Assembly: GCA_963774405.1 (NCBI GenBank)
Contig: CAVZEV010000011.1
Span: 1-64,000, forward strand
Origin: VRUE01 sp963774405
GTDB lineage: Bacteria; Actinomycetota; Thermoleophilia; Solirubrobacterales; 70-9
Direction: 5' to 3'
DNA length: 64,000 bases
The notes beneath the pieces were generated by a model. It was given only the letters and a program-made list of their open reading frames with translations, had not been told where the DNA came from and did no database searches. The translations under genes and the position numbers were made by a program. This document shows, piece by piece, positions 35,210 to 43,127 of this stretch. Each line of letters opens with the position of its first letter. Within the stretch, counting starts at the first letter, position 1.

Positions 35210-35647
35210 ATGAATCCGAAGACGCTGCTCACCCCTGCCCTGATCGCAATGGCCCTCGGCCTCTCGGCTTGCGGGGGTGGGGGCGAGGACGACACGTCGA
35301 GCGCCGGCGAGCCCGCCGCGGGCTCGACCGAGCCGAGCGACTCCTCCGAGCCGAGCGCCAACGCGCCCGCGCCCAGCGGCGAGGCGCCGCGGGCGGAGAA
35401 GGTCGAGATCGCCGGCTTCGCCTACGACCCGGACCCGGTCAGGATCCAGGTCGGCGGCAAGGTCACCTGGCTCAACCAGGACTCCGCCCCGCACACGGCC
35501 ACCGCCGTGGACGGCAGCTTCGACACCGGCACGATCGAGGAGGGCAAGCTGGGGTCGGAGACCTTCAAGCAGGCCGGCACCTACGAATACGTCTGTCAGA
35601 TCCACCCGAGCATGCACGGCACGATCGAGGTGGTTGAAAAGAGCTAG
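35210..35647 (+). CDS. Plastocyanin/azurin-like cupredoxin lipoprotein
   Basis: A 145-residue lipoprotein: signal ALIAMALGLSAC, a Ser/Glu/Pro-rich tether (about 25-60), then a cupredoxin domain with type 1 copper ligands His (PHTATAV) and Cys-His-Met (YVCQIHPSMHG). It would shuttle electrons at the outer face of the membrane. Its location near Tat genes is suggestive but may be chance. A GGGGA site precedes the ATG. Confidence 0.87.
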   Translation: MNPKTLLTPALIAMALGLSACGGGGEDDTSSAGEPAAGSTEPSDSSEPSANAPAPSGEAPRAEKVEIAGFAYDPDPVRIQVGGKVTWLNQDSAPHTATAVDGSFDTGTIEEGKLGSETFKQAGTYEYVCQIHPSMHGTIEVVEKS

Positions 35648-35738
35648 CCGGGTAGAGGAGTCCGACAAGCGAACGACACGAGAGAGGACTCAGAGGACAC
35701 GCTCGGGCGCGACGACTAGCCCGGCTCGCTCGGCGGCC

Positions 35739-36506
35739 CTACGGCTTCTCGGCCGCCGGCTCGCCGAGTGGCGTCGCGGCCGGCTCGCCGAAGAGGCGGG
35801 CGAGGACGATGCTGAGCTCATACAGGGCGATCAGCGGCGCGGTCTCGAGCAGCATCGAGACCGGGTCGACGCCGGGCAGCGCGGCGGCGAGGATCGCGCA
35901 GCCGAGGTAGGCGTAGCGGCGGTTCTGCTTCAGCTGCCTGACCTTGACGATGCCGAGGCGGGTCGCCGCGAGGACGCCGACCGGCACCTGGAAGACGATG
36001 CCGCAGGCGAGCAGGGTGGTGCCGAAGAAGCTGTAGTAGTCCTTGGCCCGCACCTGGATGTTGAACTGCGAGTCGTTGAAGTTGAGCAGGAACTTGGTCG
36101 CCGCCGGCAGCACGACGAGGTAGCCGAAGACGACCCCGGCGATGAAGAGGACCGGGACCAGCAGCAGCAGCGGAGTGACGGTGCGCCGCTGCTGCCGGCT
36201 GAAGGCCGGCAGCAGGTAGGCGTAGGCCTGGTAGAGGATGATCGGCAGCGAGAGCAGGAAGGCGCCGTAGGCGGCGACCGTCATCGTCGTCGTGAAGGGC
36301 TCGCTGATGCCGAGGGTGAGCAGCTTGCTGTGGCTGGAGGGGAGCGGCCCGTTGGCCAGTTCGAGCAGCAGGTGGTTCTGCCAGAAGCAGAGGGCGAAGG
36401 CGACGCCGAGGACGCTGAGCGAGACGACGATGCGCGCGCGCAGCTCGTCGAGGTGATCGACGAGGCTCACCTCATCGTCATATGAGAGTGCTTTTACGCG
36501 GCGCAT
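35739..36506 (-). CDS. tatC: Sec-independent protein translocase TatC
   Basis: A 255-residue protein with six hydrophobic helices and TatC hallmarks: SLVDHLDELRARI at the N-terminus (signal-peptide binding), the EPFTTTMTVAAYG segment and LYQAYAYLLPAF. It recognises twin-arginine signals and recruits TatA for export of folded proteins. It starts eleven bases after tatA ends, an operon. Complete. Confidence 0.93.
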   Translation of the reverse strand: MRRVKALSYDDEVSLVDHLDELRARIVVSLSVLGVAFALCFWQNHLLLELANGPLPSSHSKLLTLGISEPFTTTMTVAAYGAFLLSLPIILYQAYAYLLPAFSRQQRRTVTPLLLLVPVLFIAGVVFGYLVVLPAATKFLLNFNDSQFNIQVRAKDYYSFFGTTLLACGIVFQVPVGVLAATRLGIVKVRQLKQNRRYAYLGCAILAAALPGVDPVSMLLETAPLIALYELSIVLARLFGEPAATPLGEPAAEKP

Positions 36507-36516
36507 CGTCTCTGCC

Positions 36517-36756
36517 TCAGGCGTGCGTGTTGGTGGTGCCGGCGTCGGCCTTGGCGGCGGGGCCGTGGGCGACCACCGGGGGCTGCTCGACCGCCAGCGG
36601 GGCCTCCTCGTGGTGCTCCTCGCCGGCCAGGGAGCCGCGGAACTCGCGCACCCCTTTGCCGACCGATTTGCCGAGCTCCGGCAGGCGTTTGGGCCCGAAG
36701 ACGACGAGGGCGATGACGAGGACGATCATGATCTCCATTGGTCCGATATTTGGCAC
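36517..36756 (-). CDS. tatA: Twin-arginine translocase subunit TatA
   Basis: A 79-residue protein with a single N-terminal helix (MEIMIVLVIALVVFGP), the hinge FGPKRLPELGKSVGKG and an amphipathic helix, then an acidic/alanine-rich tail. It forms the export pore with TatC encoded directly downstream. Confidence 0.92.
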   Translation of the reverse strand: MPNIGPMEIMIVLVIALVVFGPKRLPELGKSVGKGVREFRGSLAGEEHHEEAPLAVEQPPVVAHGPAAKADAGTTNTHA

Positions 36757-36815
36757 TGTGTGCCTCCAATCCTGGTTGGGTCAAAGGTTTTTCCCGGCGG
36801 GGCCGAGGGGGGGGG

Positions 36816-36853
36816 GTGGCGACTTACCTGCCCATAGAGGGGGGTAAGTCGCC
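36816..36853. terminator. Palindrome with variant arms, probable terminator
   Basis: Twelve-base perfect arms tggcgacttacc and ggtaagtcgcca surround a centre of CCs and GGs with CATAG. It lies between the end of the ferritin-like gene and the start of tatA (both minus strand). The centre resembles that of the 47-bp palindromes, but the arms differ. Most likely a transcription terminator. Confidence 0.55.
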
Positions 36854-36884
36854 AAGCCCCGGCCCGGCCGGGCTTGCGATGGCG

Positions 36885-37613
36885 TTACTGGAGGAAGCCT
36901 GTCTTCTTGACCGCTTTCAGCACTTCGGCCGCCGTGAACGGCGTGTCGAAGGCGCCGTCGGGGGTCAGCCCCGAGGGCTTGCCGCTGAGCAGCAGGCCGG
37001 CGACCGAGGCGTGGCGAGCCTCGATCGTCAGGATCGAGAGCGCCGCGGCGACGTAGGCCGGGTTGGCGATGTTGAGCGCCTGGCCGGAGTAGGCGTGGAC
37101 GCCGGTGTTCTCCAGCGCCACCGCGGTCTTGACGAAGGACGCTTCCTTCGAGGTCGTGCCGCCGAAGTCGACCTTCGGCGCCGCGGTCGCCTTCGAGCCG
37201 AGCGCCTTCTCGAGGAAGGCGACGTGGGCGTTCTCGTCGGTCGTCACCGTCTTCAGGAAGACCTGGGTCTGGCGGTCCTTGATGAACTTGCTCTTCCTCT
37301 GGTTGGCGGTCGCCTCGTTGTAGAAGGCGGCCTCGAGGTACTCGAGCGTGAGGGCGAAGTTGAGGATGCCGACGTCGCCCTTGCCGAAGGAGGCGGGCGG
37401 GCGGCCCTTGCCCTTGTTCTTGGCCAGCGAGGCGGCGGGGGTGAGGGCGCCGATCAGGGCGCCGCTGCCGAGCGCCGCGCCGCCGGCCAGGCCGGCCTTC
37501 TTGAGGAAGCTGAGCCGGGTGTCGCCCTCGCTCAGGGTTTCGGCCGCGTCGTCGGCCGCCTGGCGGACGACAGCGTCGAGGTTGGTCTGTTCGAGGGTTG
37601 CATCCGGTTCCAT
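36885..37613 (-). CDS. Exported ferritin-like domain protein
   Basis: A 242-residue protein. After a soluble N-terminus a Tat-like export segment (SFLKKAGLAGGAALGSGA, twin Lys instead of twin Arg) precedes a four-helix bundle: FALTLEYLEAAFY, TDENAHVAFLEKAL and ILTIEARHASVAG supply Glu/His ligands in the spacing of ferritin-like di-iron sites. It probably binds iron or handles oxidative stress outside the membrane. The start was set at ATG 37613; the longer open frame upstream is a shadow. It is followed by the TatA/TatC operon. Confidence 0.8.
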   Translation of the reverse strand: MEPDATLEQTNLDAVVRQAADDAAETLSEGDTRLSFLKKAGLAGGAALGSGALIGALTPAASLAKNKGKGRPPASFGKGDVGILNFALTLEYLEAAFYNEATANQRKSKFIKDRQTQVFLKTVTTDENAHVAFLEKALGSKATAAPKVDFGGTTSKEASFVKTAVALENTGVHAYSGQALNIANPAYVAAALSILTIEARHASVAGLLLSGKPSGLTPDGAFDTPFTAAEVLKAVKKTGFLQ

Positions 37614-37686
37614 GGTGCGCTCCTTTGAGGGGGTTTGGCCCAGGTAACGGAGCCCCCTCGTCGCCGGATCACTCGGCGGGAGATCT

Positions 37687-39279
37687 TTATCTGGCCGCAG
37701 CGGGGCCGGCGGCCGTGAGGTGCTCGTGGACGAAGCGCACGACGGTGGCGCCCTCGCCGACCGCGGTCGCGCAGCGCTTGATCGAGCCGGCCCGCACGTC
37801 GCCGGCGGCGTAGATGCCGGCCACGCTGGTCTCGAGCAGGCCGTCGGCACCGGCGTCCTCGCCGGTCAGGACGAAGCCCTTGGCGTCGCGGGCGATCGCC
37901 TCGCCGAGCCAATCGGTGCAGGGCGTGGCGCCGAGGAAGAGGAAGAGGAAGGCGAAGGGCAGCTCGGTCCCGTCGGTCAGGGTCACCGCCTCGAGGCGCC
38001 CCTCGCTGCCGTGCAGGGCGCTGACTTCGCTGCGGTCGCGGACGACGATGCCGTAGCGGTCGAGCTCCTCGATCAGGTAGTTGGACATCGTCTCGCTCAA
38101 GTCGGCGCGCCGGTGCAGGAGGGTGACCAGGGCGCCGCCGCGGGCGAGCCAAATCGCCGCCTGCGCGGCCGAGTTGCCGCCGCCGATCACGCCCACCCGC
38201 CGGCCGCCGCAGAGCCGGCCCTCGGGCGGCCCGGCGGCGTAGAAGACGCTGATCCCCTCGTACTCGTCGAGCCCCTCGACCGGCAGGCGGCGGTATTCGG
38301 CGCCGGTCGAGAGCAGCACTGTGCGGGCGAGGATCTCGTTGCCTTCCTCGAGCCGGACCCGGTGGCGTTCCTCACCCGGCTCCAGGGCCTGGGCGCGGTA
38401 GGGCGTCGCCGTGCGGGCGCCGAACTTGCGCGCCTGGGTGACCGCGCGGCTGGTCAGCTCGCTGCCGGTGATGCCCGCCGGGAAGCCGAGGTAGTTCTCG
38501 ATCCGCCGCGAGGTGCCGGCCTGGCCGCCGAGCACGGTGCTCTCGATCACCAACGTGTCGAGCCCCTCCGAGGCGCCGTAGACGGCGGCGCCGAGCCCGG
38601 CCGGGCCGCCGCCGAGGATCAGCAGGTCGACCTCCTCGCGCTCGGCCAGCTCCAGCCCGATCCCCAGCGCCCGCGAGAGCCTGCCGTTGCTCGGGTTGCG
38701 CAGGTCGGTGCCGCCGGGCAGCCGCACAAGCGGGATCTCCTCGGGGGCGAGCGGCTCGAGCAGGGCCGTCGCCTCGGCGCTCTCCTCCGGCGTGAGCCAG
38801 GAGTAGGGGAGGCGCTGGCGCCTGACGAAGTCGAGCAGGCGGCGGGTGTCGGGCGACTCGTGCGGGCCGACGATCTCGACCCCGATCCCCTGCCGGCGCT
38901 GCAGCATCTCGCGCCGCTCGATGAAGGCCGAGAGCAGCAGGTCGGAGAGCGAGCCGTCCTCGAAGAGCAGCTTGCGCAGCACTTCGCGATCGACCGCGAT
39001 ATAGCGCAGCGACTCGGTGACGACGGCGGTGAGGAAGACGGTCTGGCCGGAGAGCAGGTTCATCTCGCCGAGGAAGCCGGAGGCACCGTGGCGGACGATC
39101 TCGCGCCCGGCCGGATCGGTGATCGCCACCTCACCCTCGCGGATCGCGATGAACGAATAGGTGGCGTCGCCGACCTCGAACAGCTTCTCGCCGACCGCCG
39201 CGGTCCGCTCCTCGCCGAGTGCGGCGAGCGTCGCCAACTGCGAGCTCGAGAGCACCCGGCTTGTCGGGGCGGAGGCCAT
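37687..39279 (-). CDS. cNMP-binding domain plus thioredoxin-reductase-like flavoprotein
   Basis: A 530-residue protein. Residues about 10-130 are a CRP-type cyclic-nucleotide-binding fold (GDATYSFIAIREGEVAIT, GFLGEMNLLSG). Residues about 210-525 are a two-dinucleotide-binding-domain flavoprotein: FAD at LLILGGGPAGLGAAVY, NADPH at VGVIGGGNSAAQAA, and FAD-binding GIYAAGDV near the end. The redox CxxC of true thioredoxin reductases is replaced (AAGPPEGRLCGG), so it cannot reduce thioredoxin in the usual way. The fused domain suggests regulation by a nucleotide or redox signal. Confidence 0.85.
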   Translation of the reverse strand: MASAPTSRVLSSSQLATLAALGEERTAAVGEKLFEVGDATYSFIAIREGEVAITDPAGREIVRHGASGFLGEMNLLSGQTVFLTAVVTESLRYIAVDREVLRKLLFEDGSLSDLLLSAFIERREMLQRRQGIGVEIVGPHESPDTRRLLDFVRRQRLPYSWLTPEESAEATALLEPLAPEEIPLVRLPGGTDLRNPSNGRLSRALGIGLELAEREEVDLLILGGGPAGLGAAVYGASEGLDTLVIESTVLGGQAGTSRRIENYLGFPAGITGSELTSRAVTQARKFGARTATPYRAQALEPGEERHRVRLEEGNEILARTVLLSTGAEYRRLPVEGLDEYEGISVFYAAGPPEGRLCGGRRVGVIGGGNSAAQAAIWLARGGALVTLLHRRADLSETMSNYLIEELDRYGIVVRDRSEVSALHGSEGRLEAVTLTDGTELPFAFLFLFLGATPCTDWLGEAIARDAKGFVLTGEDAGADGLLETSVAGIYAAGDVRAGSIKRCATAVGEGATVVRFVHEHLTAAGPAAAR

Positions 39280-39320
39280 CCTGCGCGCAGCCTAGATGGT
39301 CTGTTTGGACCGTACAGAAC

Positions 39321-39382
39321 CTAAATCAGCATGAGTACAGTCTCTAAGTCAATATGAGTACAATCTCTAAATCAAAATGAAC
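39321..39382 (+). repeat. 23-bp tandem repeats with chained mini-ORFs
   Basis: Two full and one partial copy of an AT-rich 23-bp unit (ctaaatcagcatgagtacagtct, at 39321, 39344 and 39367) lie directly before the DUF4143 gene. Each copy brings an ATG. The first two open eight-codon frames (from 39331 and 39354) whose TGA stops overlap the next ATG, the last of which is the start of the ATPase gene. The unit may be an iterated operator or a translational coupling leader. Confidence 0.75.
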
Positions 39383-40627
39383 GCCGAACAGCGCGAGAGG
39401 ATCGCCGAGGGTCAGGTCGCCGAACGCCTTCGCACCCACGGGGCGGTACTGATCGCCGGGCCCAAGGCCGTCGGCAAGACCACGACGGCACGGGTCTTCG
39501 CAGCGTCGGAGGTGCGTTTGGATCAGGACCCCGCCGCGCTCACCGCTGCCCAGGCCGATCCTCGTCTCGTCCTGGACGGCGAGCAGCCGCGCTTGATCGA
39601 CGAGTACCAGCTCGCGGCCGGGATCTGGAACGCGGTGCGCGGGCGGGTCGACGATCTGGGCGACAAGGGTCTGTTCCTGCTCACCGGCTCATCGACGCCG
39701 GAGGACGATCAGACGAGCCACAGCGGGGCTCGCCGGATCGCTCCCGTCTCGATGCGGACGATGACGCTGCTCGAGCGTGGCCTCTCCAGCGGCGCGGTTT
39801 CGGTGGGTGGACTGTTGGACGGAGCCTCCCCGCGAGCGGCGTCGTACGACCTCGACGTCGCCGGCGCGGTTGAGGCCCTGGCGATCGGCGGATGGCCCGA
39901 CAACCTCGGGCTTTCGACGGCCGAGGCCCTCAGTGCAAACGCCGACTACATCGACGTGATCGTCAACACCGATGTCCGCCGAGTCGATGGCGTCAGGCGC
40001 GACCCGGATGGAGTCCGGCGCATGCTGGCCTCATACGCCCGCAACGTCGCGACCGACGCGTCCCTTCGCACCATTGGCCGCGCCGCGGACGAGGTGCTCA
40101 ACGAAGTCACCCTGCACGACTACCTGCGCGCGCTCAAGCGGCTCTTCCTGATCGAGGACCAGCCGAGCTGGAAGCCGCAGCTTCGCTCGCGTGTGCGTCT
40201 CGCCGCGACCCCCAAGCGTCACCTTGCCGATCCTTCTCTCGCCGTCGCCGCGTTGGGGGCCACCCCCGAGCGTCTGCTCGGACCCGAGATCGGGCTCGCC
40301 GGATTTCTCTTCGAGTCGCAGGTGATCCACGACCTGAGGGTTTATGCGCAGCCTCACCGCGGCTCGGTTCGCTTCTACCGCGACAACAAGGGCCTGGAGA
40401 TCGACGCGATCGTTGAGACGACGGCCGGTCGCTGGATCGCGGTGGAGGTCAAGCTCGGCCACAACCGGGTTGACGAGGGGGCCGCCAACCTGCTTGCCCT
40501 GAGGAAGAAGCTCTCAGCCGAGGTCAACGCGAACTGCGGGGCCCTCCTCGTCGTCGTGGCTGACACCCCTACCTACAGGCGCCCCGATGGCGTCGTGGTC
40601 ACATCGATCGCATCGCTGGGCACCTGA
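39377..40627 (+). CDS. AAA ATPase with DUF4143 C-terminal domain
   Basis: A 416-residue protein. The N-terminal ATPase has Walker A GPKAVGKTT and Walker B PRLIDEYQL, then a GSS sensor. The C-terminal DUF4143 part carries a PD-(D/E)XK-nuclease-like motif (GLEIDAIVETTAGRWIAVEVKLG, Asp...Glu-x-Lys). Such proteins are widespread, vary between strains and are often linked with toxin-antitoxin or defence loci; the target is unknown. The start lies in the third tandem repeat. Confidence 0.85.
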   Translation: MNAEQRERIAEGQVAERLRTHGAVLIAGPKAVGKTTTARVFAASEVRLDQDPAALTAAQADPRLVLDGEQPRLIDEYQLAAGIWNAVRGRVDDLGDKGLFLLTGSSTPEDDQTSHSGARRIAPVSMRTMTLLERGLSSGAVSVGGLLDGASPRAASYDLDVAGAVEALAIGGWPDNLGLSTAEALSANADYIDVIVNTDVRRVDGVRRDPDGVRRMLASYARNVATDASLRTIGRAADEVLNEVTLHDYLRALKRLFLIEDQPSWKPQLRSRVRLAATPKRHLADPSLAVAALGATPERLLGPEIGLAGFLFESQVIHDLRVYAQPHRGSVRFYRDNKGLEIDAIVETTAGRWIAVEVKLGHNRVDEGAANLLALRKKLSAEVNANCGALLVVVADTPTYRRPDGVVVTSIASLGT

Positions 40628-40706
40628 CGCGCGGCCGGTCTTGGCGGCAGGCCGACGCCGGTCAGCGCCGGGAGTCGGGTGCGGCCGAGGTGGGTAGTAG
40701 CTCCTC

Positions 40707-41648
40707 GTGCTGACAGAAGCCGAACAAGCCGAGGCGGGCCGGAGCGGCGCCGCCGAGTCGGGTGCCCGGGCGACGCTGAAGCGGACCGTCAGCGAGTTCC
40801 AGCAGGACAACCTGACCGATTGGGCGGCCGCGCTCACCTACTACGCGCTGCTGGCGCTGTTCCCGGCGCTGATCGCGATGGTCTCGTTGCTCGGGCTCTT
40901 CGGCGACCCGCGCACGACGACCTCGAGCCTGACCGAGATCATCACCTCGATCGGGCCCGACTCGGCGGCGCAGACCTTCGAAGGGCCGATCGACTCGGTC
41001 GTCGCCAACCAGAGCGCCGCCGGCTTCGCCTTCGTCTTCGGCCTGCTGGTCGCGCTCTGGTCGGCCTCGGGCTACATCGGCGCCTTCATCCGCGCCTCCA
41101 ACGTGATCTATGAGACCGAGGAGGGACGGTCGTTCTGGAAGCTGCGACCGCTGCAGCTGGCGGTGACGCTGGCGATGGTCGTGGCGATGGCGCTGCTGGC
41201 GCTCGGCCTCGTCCTCACCGGGCCGATCGTCGAGGCGGTGGCCGAACCGGTCGGGTTGGGCGGAACTGCGGTCGACGTCTGGAACATCGCCAAGTGGCCG
41301 GTGATGGTGGCGATCTTCGTGCTCATGGTCGACCTTCTCTACTACGCCTCGCCCAACGCCAAGCTGCGCGGCTTCCGCTGGGCGACCCCGGGCTGCCTGG
41401 TGGCGCTGGCCGCCTGGGCGCTCGCCTCCGCCGGGTTCGCCTTCTACGTCGCCAACTTCGGCTCCTACGACAAGACCTACGGCACGCTCGGCGGCCTCGT
41501 CGCGCTGCTGGTCTGGCTCTGGATCAGCAACCTGGCGATCCTCTTCGGCCACCAGCTCAACGCCGAGCGCGAGCGCAGCGCCGAGATCGAGGAGGGCACG
41601 CCGCGGGCCGAGCAGGAGATCCAGCTCGAGCCGCGCGCGGTGCCGTAG
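40707..41648 (+). CDS. YihY/BrkB family inner-membrane protein
   Basis: A 313-residue protein with six helices and family marks NLTDWAAALTYYALLALFPALI, a long first loop, and GTLGGLVALLVWLWISNLAILFG near the end. Once called ribonuclease BN, the family is now regarded as membrane proteins of uncertain, possibly transport, function. The C-terminus is acidic. The GTG start is about 80 bases after the ATPase stop. Confidence 0.88.
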   Translation: MLTEAEQAEAGRSGAAESGARATLKRTVSEFQQDNLTDWAAALTYYALLALFPALIAMVSLLGLFGDPRTTTSSLTEIITSIGPDSAAQTFEGPIDSVVANQSAAGFAFVFGLLVALWSASGYIGAFIRASNVIYETEEGRSFWKLRPLQLAVTLAMVVAMALLALGLVLTGPIVEAVAEPVGLGGTAVDVWNIAKWPVMVAIFVLMVDLLYYASPNAKLRGFRWATPGCLVALAAWALASAGFAFYVANFGSYDKTYGTLGGLVALLVWLWISNLAILFGHQLNAERERSAEIEEGTPRAEQEIQLEPRAVP

Positions 41649-41657
41649 CGAGCCGGC

Positions 41658-42452
41658 TCAGCGCAGGTAGCGCGGCCAATCGATGTAGCCGACCGCCTGG
41701 CGCCCGAGCACCTCGCCGTTGCCGTCGTAGGCGACCACTTCGCGCGGCGCGCGCCCGGGCTCGGCCAGGAGGACGAAGCCGCCGTTGACGTCGCCGACTT
41801 CCAGCGGCGGGCCCGAGGCGTAGACGAGCTGCACGCTCTTCACCGACGGGGCGCTGATCCCGAAGAGGGGGACGTGGCCGTCTGCGTCGGCGCGCCGCAT
41901 CGCGCCGGGGCCGAGCACTTCCAGCGGGCCGTCGCGGAAGTTGCGGGCCGTGTATCCACCCATGCCGACGCCGGTGTTGCCGAGGTCGAAGCTGAGCGCG
42001 CCGCTGCCATTGGTGTAGGCGAAGAGCTTGTAGCCGGCGGCAGCGGCGATCACCCTCGGTTCGTGCACGTACCGTCGCGACCAGGCGCCATCGTGGAAGT
42101 AGGAGGGAGCTTCCTGGTGGGCCCGCAGCGGCACGCCGGGGGCCTCGGCCGAGTCGCCGCCGAGCCAGCCGGAGAAGCTGCCGGCGACGCTGTTGGCGAC
42201 CTCATCGATCGCGGCCCGGGTGCCGGGTACCGCGTAGAAGCAGGCGAGCAGGAGGGCGAGCGCCGCGATCGCGGGCGGGCCGACTCGCTGCCGGCCCGCC
42301 CGGCGCCGGCGACGCCCCGTGCCCCGTGGGGTTCCCGTTTCCAGCCGCGCCAGCACCCGGGCGACCTCGGCCTCGCTCGGCTCGAGGCCTCGGGCCGGGG
42401 CGAGGGCGGCGCGCAGCAGGCTCTCGTCCATTTGCAGTGGCGACATCTTCAA
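41658..42452 (-). CDS. Membrane protein coupled to ECF sigma, possible anti-sigma factor
   Basis: A 264-residue protein. An N-terminal cytoplasmic part (about 1-60, RGLEPSEAEVARVLARLE) is followed by one helix (AIAALALLLACFYAVPGT) and an extracytoplasmic domain of about 170 residues. This topology and its overlap with the sigma factor (ATGA) suggest an anti-sigma factor, but the zinc-binding anti-sigma motif (HxxxCxxC) is not visible. Confidence 0.6.
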   Translation of the reverse strand: MKMSPLQMDESLLRAALAPARGLEPSEAEVARVLARLETGTPRGTGRRRRRAGRQRVGPPAIAALALLLACFYAVPGTRAAIDEVANSVAGSFSGWLGGDSAEAPGVPLRAHQEAPSYFHDGAWSRRYVHEPRVIAAAAGYKLFAYTNGSGALSFDLGNTGVGMGGYTARNFRDGPLEVLGPGAMRRADADGHVPLFGISAPSVKSVQLVYASGPPLEVGDVNGGFVLLAEPGRAPREVVAYDGNGEVLGRQAVGYIDWPRYLR

Positions 42453-43042
42453 CCTCCTTTGAAGGCGAGCGCGAGCTCGGCGAGTTGCTTGTCTTGGCGC
42501 AGCGCCGCGCGCCCGCGCGAGAGCAGCGCGTGCACCGTGCCGGTGCGGCAGCCGAGCGCCGCGGCGATCTCGGCGTCGGAGAGGTCGTGGACGTAGCGCA
42601 GCGCCAGCGCCAGCCGCTGTTTGGGCGGCAGCTCGGCGAGGGCGGCCGCCAGGGCGCCGCGCGCAGCGAGGACGGAGTCGCGATCCAGCCCCTCCGGCGC
42701 GGCCGGCTGGTCGACATCGGGGAGGAGGGCGAGCGGCGTCTCGGTCGCCCTCGCGCGGCGGCGCTTCTTCAGTCGCCGCAGCGCCTGGCGGACGGTGATC
42801 CGGTGGACCCAGGCGTCGAAGGCCTCGGGCTCGCGCAGCTTCTCGAGCGAGCCAAGCACGTCGATCGCCACCTCCTGGGCGATGTCGGCTGCCTCATCGC
42901 GACTTCCGACCAGGGCGGCGGCGGTGCGCAGGGCCATGCGCGTGGCGCTGCGCGCCAGCTCCTCGGTGGCGCCGGCGTCCCCGGCTCGCAGGCGCCGTAC
43001 CGCGGCGGCGCTCGACCCTGCCCTGGCGATTTGCGATCCCAT
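42449..43042 (-). CDS. ECF-type RNA polymerase sigma factor
   Basis: A 197-residue sigma-70 family protein. Region 2 contains DEAADIAQEVAIDVLGSLEKLREPEAFDAWVHRI, and region 4 contains LPPKQRLALALRYVHDLSDAEIAAAL plus GTVHALLSRGRAALR. It would direct transcription in response to a cell-surface signal sensed by the coupled membrane protein. It lies 85 bases downstream of the surface-protein operon, in the same direction. Confidence 0.87.
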   Translation of the reverse strand: MGSQIARAGSSAAAVRRLRAGDAGATEELARSATRMALRTAAALVGSRDEAADIAQEVAIDVLGSLEKLREPEAFDAWVHRITVRQALRRLKKRRRARATETPLALLPDVDQPAAPEGLDRDSVLAARGALAAALAELPPKQRLALALRYVHDLSDAEIAAALGCRTGTVHALLSRGRAALRQDKQLAELALAFKGG

Positions 43043-43127
43043 CTACCGGCCTAGTGTGCGCGGGGCGGGAAAACCTTGCACGGCAGTCGCGGCAGGTCGC
43101 GACGCGGGCGTTCGCCGCGGGCGGAGG

